Assembly: GCF_032854445.1 (NCBI RefSeq)
Contig: NC_088296.1
Coordinates: forward strand, 3,431,246 to 3,495,245
Length of the DNA: 64,000 nucleotides
From: Liolophura sinensis
Lineage: Eukaryota; Mollusca; Polyplacophora; Chitonida; Chitonidae
Direction: 5' to 3'
Shown: one piece after another, positions 37,701-49,700 of the stretch
Numbering within the stretch: position 1 is the first letter of the stretch
How the letters are laid out: each line of letters opens with the position of its first letter
The notes under the pieces: model-generated
Database searches by the model: none
What the model saw: the letters and a program-made list of their open reading frames with translations, nothing else
What the model was told of the DNA's origin: nothing
Program-made: the position numbers and the translations under genes

Positions 37701-40700
37701 GTCTCACCTTCATGATCCTCCTCCTCACTCTCTGGCAACCCAAGGACAAAGCGGATGTTAGCAGCCTGTCTCACTATCCCATCTACAGCCTCCACCAGTA
37801 ACTGATACCTACACACAAACATATAAGACACAGTAAGTGAACAATTTAAGACTGTCACTGTGTGTTGTAGACTTACTTGTGTATTACTTAGCCGTTATAT
37901 CCAAACCATGCCTGATATTTATTCTTTCTGTTGCGTATGATTTTCCAACAACATGTCATGGTTAGTGAGTTAGTGAGCTAGTGACTAACTCATTAACTGA
38001 CTGACTCATTCATTTAGTAAAGGAAAGACTGAGTGAGTAAAAGACTCCTTTACTAAGTAAATCACTGACTCCTTGACTAATCACTCACTGAATTGGTGAC
38101 CCCCAGACTAAGTGATTCACTGACTGACGCCTCTTGGGGTCCTTAACTAAGTGAATCACTGACTGACTGAGTCCTAGGCTGACTAAGTGATTCACTGGCT
38201 GACTCCTCTGGGGGTCCTTAACTAAGTGAATTACTGACTCTGACTCCTAGACTGGCTAAGTAACTCAGTGGGTGAGAAACTCCTAGGCTGACTAAGTCAC
38301 TGAATGACTCCTTAACTAAGTGAGTGACTGGCTGACTGAGTCCTAGGCTGATTAAGTGATTCACTGGCTGACTCCTCTGGGGGTCCTTAACTAAGTGAAT
38401 TACTGACTCTGTGACTCCTAGACTGACTTCACTGACTGACTCCTTCACTAAGTGAGTGACTGGCTGACTGAGTCCTAGGCTGACTAAGTGATTCACTGAC
38501 TGACCCCTTAACTAAGTGAGTGACTGGCTGACTGAATCCTAGGCTGACTAACTGACTGACTATATGACTGACCCCACACGATGTCGGTTGTCTTCAATGG
38601 GCCGTGGTGAAGAGAAGGACAAGTCGATGACTGCCAGATTCAGCCGATGTAACAATGTCTGGCGACTGTCTTCCTCATCTTCCTCCATCTGCAGGATTTG
38701 CTACAACAACAGCACAACAACAGCAGGGTGAGAAATACTGCAACTTTAGGTGAAATTTTGTTCATGACTCAGTTACTTATTTCTGATTCTGACAGCTTTA
38801 TTGATCTAAGAAAGGTGCTTGAAGACTACTTGGAAGATAGGATGATATCCCCCTGTGAAAATGTGGGTTTTAGCACCAAAACAGTTTATGACCTGTGTTG
38901 GGGCAATCTTCTTGTGTAGATTTGTAGCCTATGCTTTCATCAATAAAGACATGTGAGAGGGAGAGAGAGCTGTGTTTACTTTCAGGCGTCAACATCACAT
39001 GAGAAGAGAGGTTTTATTTAGTGGACTGTTGCATAACATAAGACTGAAGAATTCTTTGTATGTAGGAAGGAGTGGTCAGTTTCATTGGTGGACTCCTCAA
39101 GTGCAGAGATGCACGCCATATTAATACAAAACAAGTGGCGATCATCAAAGAGCGCTAGGCTACGCAAAGGACTATACAATTTCCTGGTTTGAACACGTTC
39201 ATTACCTGTTTCATGTCGAGGATGCTGAGGTTCCACTCCTTGCCATCTCGCTGATCCTCGGGAAAAAGTGTCAGGTACATTTCCTTCAGCTCCTCAACCA
39301 GGCTGTAGTGGTAATAACACTGACAACAACAACAACAACATCATCATGACCAAGCTTTGGGCGTTACAGAATACACAGGGTCAACAATACACATACAGGG
39401 TCTATATTCCTCTCAAGTTGGGGATTTTCATGACCTTTCGGACTTTTCACGGACAAATGCCATCACATTAAAAAATGTTTCACCCATGTATTCCAGGCCC
39501 CAGGATGACGAACTTAGACTTGCATGTAAGTCAAATCACTTTAAAATTGTTATTCCTTCTGTAACAAGGTCAAAATATTGCTTCACATTGTATTTATTTA
39601 TTTATTTGATTGGTGTTTAATGCAGTAATCAAGAATATTTCCCTAATACTATGGCAGCCACCATTATGGTGGGAGGAAATCGGGCAGAGCCTATGACCAT
39701 CCGGAGGTTGCTGACATAACTTTCAACTTACGGCCAGATAGGAAGGCAGTACTTGACGTTGTAAATTCTGGGTTCGATAAATTAACCGAAAGGAACACAC
39801 CAAATTTAATGATTTGAAATTTTGAATCCAGTCTAAATAACTTTGTGATCCCCAAGCCAGGACTTTTATGGGCCCTTTTTTGAAAAAAAGTCCATGATTC
39901 TCCATGATTCCTTTCAGGGATATATTCCATGACACTTTAGGATGTTTCAGGAAAGTTCCTTGATTTTCCAGCGAGGTGGGGAAATTATTTACATATTTAA
40001 ATGTTGCTCCATGCCATACTCAAGAAATTTTTCTGATGGAGGTCAGTTTTACCCTATGAAGGAAGCCGAGGTGTCCTGGGCAAACCAGGGTAAGAAAGAA
40101 ACAGATTTAGGCGAGGACAGGTTTAATGCTCACCCCTGGGTTAAGTCGTGTGAAGATCTCCTTCTCTGTAATGTACGCATCCACGGGAGACCGCGGTGGC
40201 TCAGGGAGTCGTATCCCGTCTAGAACATCATTCAGAATCTGACTGACCACCTGCTGTGCTTGTTTGTGTGACAGGTCCACCTAGTGAAGGGAAGAGATGA
40301 CAAGGGTAGACAACTGTGAGAAACCAGGCTTGATATTGTACACATGTATAGTAGAATCTCACTTAGCATCTGCTGTGCTTGTTTGTGTGACAGGTCCACC
40401 TAGTGGTGGGAAAAGATAACAGGGACAGATAACTGTGAGAAACTAGAAAGTTTGAGATTGTACACATATAACAGACAGGAGAGAAAAAATGCTTATTACA
40501 TCTAAAATTGCTTCAAAGTTTTCTTGTTTTCTCAGTAGTGTTTATGAAGCAAGAGTTTCCTTTCAGTGAAAAACTGATAGTATTTAGGAATGATCCAGAA
40601 ATGTTTGACCGAGAATGGCAGTTCATCCTCTCTACAGTGGGGTTTGTGTAGATGGATAGAAAATGTTAACACACAGTTTTGTCATTCATCTGCTACATCA

Positions 40701-43700
40701 GCCACACCATATACACTGAAGACAAACCTCTATCTCATCTCTCTGTAACTTGAACTTATCTTCCTGTAGCGCTACGCCGCGTAGCGAAACCACGAGTGAT
40801 GCACCACCACACACAACTGGCCGCGTCTCAAAGCGCCACTGCTCAGAGAAGACGCCGGCATTGGGCGATTTGAAGACAAATGGGAACCGCATGGTTTCTG
40901 CTGGGAGAATCACACCTGGGCAGAAATGAGGTGCTGTGTTACTTACAGGCAATACCAAAAATAACCAAAATATTTCACCCCAAAAAGTGCGGCAAATAAA
41001 TATCATAAAATATCACATTTGGTCATGAACCTGAGTGTTTTTTTTTAATCAGTACAATATTTTACTTTCAAAGAAACTCATAACTCACAGGTAGGTACAG
41101 GTAGGGGATTATCGGGAACAGGTAGGGGATTAAGGGGAACAGGTAGGGGAGTATCAGGAACAGGTAGGGGATTAAGGGTACAGGTAGGGGATTATCAGGA
41201 ACAGGTATGGGATTAAGGGTACAGGTAGGGGATTATCGGGAACAGGTAGGGGATTAAGGGGAAAAGGTAGGGGATTAACAAGCAAGTTTAGATAATAGGT
41301 ATTTTTTGTTAAATATGCAAAAACTTTTTCTTGGACCAAGATGGTTTTTAAACTTGATGTGAGTGGAATCAAACTGAAGTCAATCTGCAGACAACATTAT
41401 CAAAATGGGGAAATATATGAAGGAGTAATACTGCACAGGAGTAATATTGCATAAGAGTAATATTGCACAGGAGTAATACTGCACAGGAGTAATATTGCAT
41501 AAGAGTAATATTGCACAGGAGTAATATTGCATAAGAGTAATATTGCACAGGAGTAATATTGCATAAGAGTAATATTGCACAGGAGTAATACTGCACAGGA
41601 GTAATATTGCATAAGAGTAATATTGCACAGGAGTAATACTGCACGGGAGCCAATGACCAAACAGAAGCAATTAAGACTTGCTTTCAGGCTTGATCAGAGG
41701 TTACACCAAATCTAACGAGAATCATCAATATTTAGAACACAGTAGTTATTTCAGCACGGAACCCACGGACCACTGAGAATCTTGGGACAGAAAACTTGTG
41801 CCTTGGATCAGATTTATCTTCCAACAACTTGATCAGAAATTCTTCAAATTGAATCTGCACTGCACAAAAAACTGTGTAAAATCTCACAATATTTGAAGCC
41901 ACTGTTCAGAAAGTCTGACAGGTGAAGAGACCCCGATTGATATCTTTTGTTTCTAACAAAGACCTGTTGATTTATCACAATGGAAACTGGTTCGGACTTA
42001 CCATCACTGGTGTTGAAGTAAAACCTCTGAACTTTGGCATGGACGAGGTCAAAGGGATTCTGCTTGGGGAGTTGCTGAGTAACAGAAAAATATATTATAA
42101 CCGAAAATGAGATTGTTGTACATGACTGTAACTATTCAATGTGCCAGAGTAGACTGGAGTAGACTGTTGTACATGCCTGTAACTATTCAGTGTGCCGAGT
42201 AGACTGGAGTAGACTGTTGTACATGCCTGTAACTATACAGTGTGCCAGAGTAGACTGGAGTAGACTGTTGTACATGACTGTAACTATTCAGTGTGCCAGA
42301 GTAGACTGGAGTACACTGTTGTACATGCCTGTAACTATTCAGTGTGCCGAGTAGACTGGAGTACACTGTTGTACATGCCTGTAACTATTCAGTGTGTCAA
42401 GTAGACTGGAGTACACTGTTGTACATGCCTGTGACTATACAGTGTGCCAGAGTAGACTGGAGTACACTGTTGTACATGCCTGTGACTGTACAGTGTGCCA
42501 GAGTAGACTGGAGTACACTGTTGTACATGCCTGTGACTATACAGTGTGCCAGAGTAGACTGGAGTACACTGTTGTACATGCCTGTGACTATACAGTGTGC
42601 CAGAGTAGACTGGAGTACACTGTTGTACATGCCTGTGACTATTTAGTGTGCCAGAGTAGACTGGAGTACACTGTTGTACATGCCTGTGACTATACAGTGT
42701 GCCAGAGTAGACTGGAGTAGATTGTTGTACATGCCTGTGACTATACAGTGTGCCAGAGTAGACTGGAGTACACTGTTGTACATGCCTGTGACTGTACAGT
42801 GTGCCAGAGTAGACTGGAGTACACTGTTGTACATGCCTGTGACTGTACAGTGTGCCAGAGTAGACTGGAGTACACTGTTGTACATGCCTGTGACTATACA
42901 GTGTGCCAGAGTAGACTGGAGTAGATTGTTGTACATGCCTTTGACTATACAGTGTGCCAGAGTAGACTGGAGTAGATTGTTGTACATGCCTCTAACTATA
43001 TAGTGTGCCAGACTGGAGTAGACTGTGACTAGAATAACAAGGCGCCAAACAGTTTTGTTTTGTGTTTTAACGGCAAGCCGACACTATAAAATCCAAAAAA
43101 GTAAAGTATACTGCATACATTCATATAAGGGCACCAGTCCTCTGATTCCTCTAAACAAATTTAATACAGGTTTTTAATAAAAGTATCCGAGAAATATAGG
43201 AAATTTTCCCTGAAAATATAGGACAATAAAGATTCTACTCAACAATATTTACGAGGCTTTTGACATAATTTTTCTTTTTAACTTTTCTCCCAATGTTAAC
43301 TTTAAAATCCCTAACTTTTTCATTTGTCAGATTAAAAGAAAAAATTCCCTGCCAATCTCCTATATCTTACTTATTAACTTGGGTATAATAGCGCCAACAA
43401 TGGCTTTTTTACCAATGGTCTCATATAAGCAAATAATTCCTGAGTATCAAAATCAAAATAAATAATATACAATGTTGACAAAGTCATGAAATTTGCTCAC
43501 AGGTCACCACGGACAGAGCATTTCCCCGTGTGTCCTTGTGGCTTATACGCATGCCAAACGTGAGCCACATCTCAATACATGAAAATCAGTTTTACACACA
43601 TATTTAAAATCAGTTTTAGAACACAGTTTTACACAGAATACACCTCATAAACTCATTAACTCATTACTTTTGTAACAGACTAAAAAGCAGGCATGCAAAA

Positions 43701-46700
43701 CAGCACTGATGGAAAATCTTGGTATCAATGTGGTTTAAACGGGGAATGTGTGTAAAGACCTGAGCTTAACGTATGTATACATACTTGTGCAGGCAGTACT
43801 GTTAGAAATGCTTCTGTTATCATATACATATATCTTAACATTGATTCTTGACACTTTCAGTAGTTAACACACACCCAATGCCGTGACACCAACAATATCT
43901 CCCTCGCCTCACTGTGCTTTACATGTATCAGATCCCACCCTTAAAGGCGAACAAATTTGTAACACTAAACTGAAATATACCCCAATTCTTCAACCACTTT
44001 TGCAACAAATATTTTGAAACATTCTCAGAGAACTATGGTATGTAAAATTTACAGTTTTATGAAGCTTGCATCTTTAGTGACACAAGCAAATCCTTTTTAT
44101 TGTCATTTTAATAATAAATGTGTTCATAAATTCCAAAGAAAAAAGTGCTTTAGTGGTTGAAAATTTACTGTATATCATATGCAAGACCACTGTACAACGT
44201 CCACGAAAATAGTTTGATGTATTTCTTAAAAAAATCTTTCCAGAATAGTAAAATGGTTTTAAAACATCAGATTTTACGGTGGTCTGTATTGACTTCACAT
44301 CTGTTACTTTTGCTTGAAATAGTTCATTTCAAGGTCCACATGGTGAATGCATTTATACATCTACATGTATATGCATTTAGAATGATGAACACTAGTAGTC
44401 TGAGTGTGTGTGTCAACTGACAAAAACCTGACGTGACATACCTAGTCCCAATATGGTAAGAAAGAACCACCATAGAATCCAATGTTTCAAATGCATTAAA
44501 CTGGCATATATCCAACTATTTTTGTGAACATTGTTCAATGGGCTTTCATCTGACATATACTTCAACGGCAGTATTTTCTTTCCTTTAACACATACCTTAA
44601 CATTGAATAGACAGGTGTATATTGACAAACCCATGTTGAATTTATAATTATTCCTCAACATTTCTGCAGATGATAAAATAATTTTCAGTGCTTTTTATGA
44701 ACTGTTTAATTGTAGATTTTGTAGGCGGGTTGGTCAATTTGAGGCCTTCACATAATAATTTTGTAATTTATAATTTTATAATTTTATATTTTATAATTTT
44801 ATCAGTACACACAGAATAATGCCATCAGAATATGCCACCCCTCATTTCCATTAACTGTTATTTGATGCAAATGTCAAAGGTATGACATCAGCTCCTGATA
44901 CAGCCTTCACATAATTTGAACAGGTAAGCTAAAAAGCAACATAAAAAAGAATTTTGACCTGGTTTTTGGTGGAAATGTAGGAAGTTTTCAACTAATATAG
45001 GAAAATCCAGGAGGATCTGAAAAATATAGGAAAATATAGGAACACTCTGAGGCCTGGGGCTCACTTTAAGCGTAGGTCATGGGATATTTCCTAAAATGAG
45101 CTACGCATATACATATGTTGTTCACCTTGTGAGATAAGTATATGACCTAGTACTGATCACACAAGACAACTGAAACCAAGGGACCTACCCTCCAGTTATA
45201 GTATATCGAGGTTGTCCCGTCATTTGTGATTTCAAGGAAGGATGTGACCCGGCTACCAGCGTAATTCTCGAAGGTGACGCGTGCCTCAATGCCCGGCTCG
45301 TCTTGCAGGCTGGAAGTATCACCTGTCCAGCGTGCAGGCTGGCCAGCAAAAAGGAGGGAAGGGCCAAACACAGGTTCAGGGTGGACGTCGGGGTGACCAC
45401 TCAACGGGTCCGTCTCAGGATCTCTGTGGGGAGGGGCAGAGGATAGTTAGGGCATGGTCAGGTATTGCTATTACTCATGCCAAAAGAAAAAAAGACAACG
45501 TACATGACAACTACAACCACAATCACGTACATGCACAATCATATCCAAAACTAGCAATACATTATGCACGTACAATCCAATGTATGTCTGCACCCTTACA
45601 GCATATATTAGACATCATATTTCTTTATTTGTTTGTAAGATTGGCGTTTAACGCGGTACATCAGAATTTCTCAGTAGTTATATGACGGCAGTCTGATGAG
45701 TTTATGAGTGGGATAAACAACAGGTAACTCAGGTAACAAGCCACTGAGCTTGCTGGAGTGGGTTAGCGTGCCAGCGCGGCACAATGACCCAGGAGCCTTT
45801 CACCAATGCAGTCGCTCATGCCCGATTCCTCTACAGCTGCATATTGGGGAAAAGTCTGCCAGCAAACCTGGGGAGGGTTGTGGGCTCCCCCCCAGGGCTC
45901 TGCCCAGTTTCATGCCACCATAACGCTAGCCGCCATCGCAGAAGTGAAATATTCTTGAGTATGGCGTAAAACACCAATTGAGTATGACTTAAATCACCAA
46001 TCAAATAAATAAACCCCCTGCGAGCTGGATTTGACCATGTGATGCCAGGAGTCAAGGGCCGGACAGTCAGATGTCCTGGTGTTAAACATACATGTGATAA
46101 GGCAATGATTTTATAAAAAAAAAAAAAAAATTGCCCAAAAAATTGGAAAACAAACTGATCTGTTTTTAAAATCTGTCTAAATTTGATGAAGATCTACTTC
46201 TAAGTTCTGGAGATCTCTTGTGGACAAGGTTAATTCCTGGACAAGACAATATGCCCCTCCCCCTCCACAACATAGCTGGCAACAAACATACTATCATTTC
46301 TGTTACACTAAGTCTAAGGTGTTTAAATCTGGAAAATACTCCGAATGTGGTCTAAATTTCTCCTCCCCTCATTTTGTACACCATTGCCAACACTTACATG
46401 TCCATTGGCCCCTCTCGATCCATGTCTCCCCCCTCGGGAACCTCGTCCTCAGGGGCTTGCATGAAACCCTGGTGGAGAGCCTCCTCTTCACTCTTCATAG
46501 GTCTGGAGGACCCAATCACGGCCAGGCTCTCAAACTCCTGTAGATAGGCAGGCTTTTCCTTTATTTATTTATTTATTTATTTGACTGGTGTTTTATGCTG
46601 TACTCAAGAATATTTCACTTATATGCTTTCGGTCAGCATTATGGTTGGAGGAAATCAGAGAGGAAGCCAGGACTTGAACTCACAGCAACCACATTGGTGA

Positions 46701-49700
46701 TAGGCCCCTGGGTCATTGTGTTAGCATGCTAATTATTAAAAATGTTTTTGTTTGTTAAATCACACATAGGTTATTCAGACAGAAATGAACATTTGTAAGG
46801 TTGGAATTGATTGTGACTTTTCCTGACCATAGTGTGGTCAGTGACGTAACATGTTTTATGTATTTATTTAATTATATGATTGGTGCTTAATGAGGTAATG
46901 TGACTTAACATGCTTCTGTAACTTAACACCCATAGACTGCTAGACTTCTGCATACAAAACGCATGTACTATTAGAGCTATGAATGCATGCGAAGAATGGG
47001 CTATCAAAGAAACAAAAGCATGGATGTTATATCATTAAAACAAACTGGGTTTTCAACTGACCACCGTAGAATACAATGTTTTGAAGGAAATTTACTTGAT
47101 TGCAAAATGCTAAAACAAGGCGTTCAGAGAACACCGGTAGCTCGCATGATTGACCAGTTCATGCATGGCGAAATCATGTTGTACGAGTGAGTGAGTGAGT
47201 GAGTCAGTGCTTGGGGTTTAACGTTGTACTTAACAAGTTCTCAGTCATATGACAACAAAGAAATCCTTAGAGTGCATGTAATGTGCCTCTTTGTTGCAGG
47301 ATGGATTTCCACTGCTCTTGTATCTAGTGCTGCTTCAATGAGACGACTCACCGAAGGCAAGTAGGCCACCCCGCCCAAGCCATTATACTGATACAGGTCA
47401 ACCAGTTGTTGCACTATGCCTGTTGTGTGAGTGATGCTAGAATGAATTCTGTTATTATAACACATTATACTGATACAGGTCAACCAGTTGTTGCACTATG
47501 CCTGTTGTGTGAGTGATGCTAGAATGAATTCTGTTATTATAACACATTATACTGATACAGGTCAACCAGTTGTTGCACTATGCCTGATGTGTGAGTGATG
47601 CTAGAATGAATTCTGTTATTATAACACATTATACTGATACAGGTCAACCAGTTGTTGCACTATGCCTGTTGTGTGAGTGATGCTAGAATGAATTCTGTTA
47701 TTATAACACATTATACTGATACAGGTCAACCAGTTGTTGCACTATGCCTGTTGTGTGAGTGATGCTAGAATGAATTCTGTTATTATAACACATTATACTG
47801 ATACAGGTCAACCAGTTGTTGCACTATGCCTGTTGTGTGAGTGATGCTAGAATGAATTCTGTTATTATAACACATTATACTGATACAGGTCAACCAGTTG
47901 TTGCACTATGCCTGATGTGTGAGTGATGCTAGAATGAATTCTGTTATTATAACACATTATACTGATACAGGTCAACCAGTTGTTGCACTATACCCTTCAT
48001 GTTGAATGCGAAGCATTTCTCTTTTCCTCCGACGTTAAACCCCAAGCGCTCACTCACTCACTCTTTTCCTCTTTTAAGGTCTTAGGTGTGACTTGACACT
48101 GGATCTACCGCTCCTGAAGCGGACCATGCTGTACAAAATCAGACAGACTCAGGTCCTATGATTTAGGAGAAAATTCACACTGAAAAGCAGAATATATTAC
48201 ATCAACTATATCCTGGGAATACTTACGGGCTGATGAGGGTCTAGCTGATTTATGATTGGCTGAAGCTGTTTTTTCCTGTATTCCAAATATGGAGATCTGT
48301 GCCATGGATAGTATACAGGAGCAGCCTTTGTGTTTGACCAATAACCTGTCATGAAAGAAACACAAAGCAACCAATTAAAAGGTCTCATACAAGGGTAGTA
48401 CATAGGGGCAGCCTTTGGGTTTGACTAAAAGCCTTTCATGATACAAACACATGACAACCAATCAGAAGGTCTAGTACAGGCTACGCACAATACTATTTTA
48501 CAGAGAGATAAATAAGAAATGAACTGAGAGCTTTAATACTGGGTTACAAGTTAAATGATGGATGTCCAGTGGTCCCCAGGTATATAAGCCATCCTTAGAC
48601 CTATGTTTTCGAGCTATGCATTATGTATGGTATTTAACTTGGTCATATGTTTTGCAAGTTTGTACAAAAAAAAGATTGGTAATAAATAAACACACTTGAA
48701 TTTGAGTGATGTGAGACAGGAAAGAATGGGATCAAAGGGGGGCAACTCAAAGATGTTGACAGCTTTGCTATAAATTGTCTCCCTTCAATGAAACTTGCAA
48801 TTTGATGTTAATTCCTTTCCTTCATAGATTCTGTTATGAAAATCCCCCAAGCACTACACTATTTTCTCAACCTATTCACACGTTCACCTGGTGTTGCTTT
48901 AAGCGTATTTTGAGTGTATTTCCCTGTCTAGACTTCAGAATATACAATGTTGGCAAACCCACCAAAACATAAAATATGGCCATAAACTGCCTTCAAAGGA
49001 GAGAAGAAATATTGTATATAATATCAAACTTTACTGATTTATTTTTTAACGGAAATAAAACATTAAATTCTGACGTGTCTCAGGCTTAGTGAAATTTCCC
49101 CCTTAAAGTCCATCTAAAATTGCTCACAGATGATCTGTACTCACTACTGTCTCTGTACTACGAACACTTCTTAGATTTTACAACTTCCACCTGAAAGTCC
49201 ATCTAAAATTGCTCACAGAAGATCTGTACTCACTACTGTCACTGTAATACTAACCCTTCTCAGATTTGATTTATTTATTTATTTCATCGGTGTTTTACGC
49301 CGTACTCAAGAATATTTCACTTATACGACGGCGGTCAGCATTATGGTGGGAGAAAACCCACGACCATCCGCAAGTTGCTGGCAGACCTTCCCACTTACGG
49401 CCGGAGAGGAAGCCAGCATGAGCTGGACTTGAGTTCACAGCGACCGCATTGGTGAGAGGCTCCTGAGTCATTACGCTGTCCTAGCGCGCTAACCAACTGA
49501 GCCACTGAGGCCCCCCTTCTCAGATCTGACAACTTCCATCTAAAAGTCTATCTAAAATTGCTCACAGATGATCTGTACTACTGTCACTGTAATACTAACC
49601 CTTCTCAGATTTGACAACTTCCACCTAAAAGTCTATCTAAAAGTGCTCACAGATGATCTGTACTCACTACTGTCACTGTAATACTAACCCTTCTCAGATT

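Noticed and set aside
42344-43003. Overlapping frames of 77-114 codons on both strands
   Set aside because: They are in-phase translations of the 51-bp minisatellite; no unique sequence, start context or splice logic.
45147-45404. 85-codon frame read past the donor as a separate protein
   Set aside because: It is exon 11 of MYCBPAP; the last codons (VGPLVSVV) are intron sequence after TGGAGG|gtaggt.
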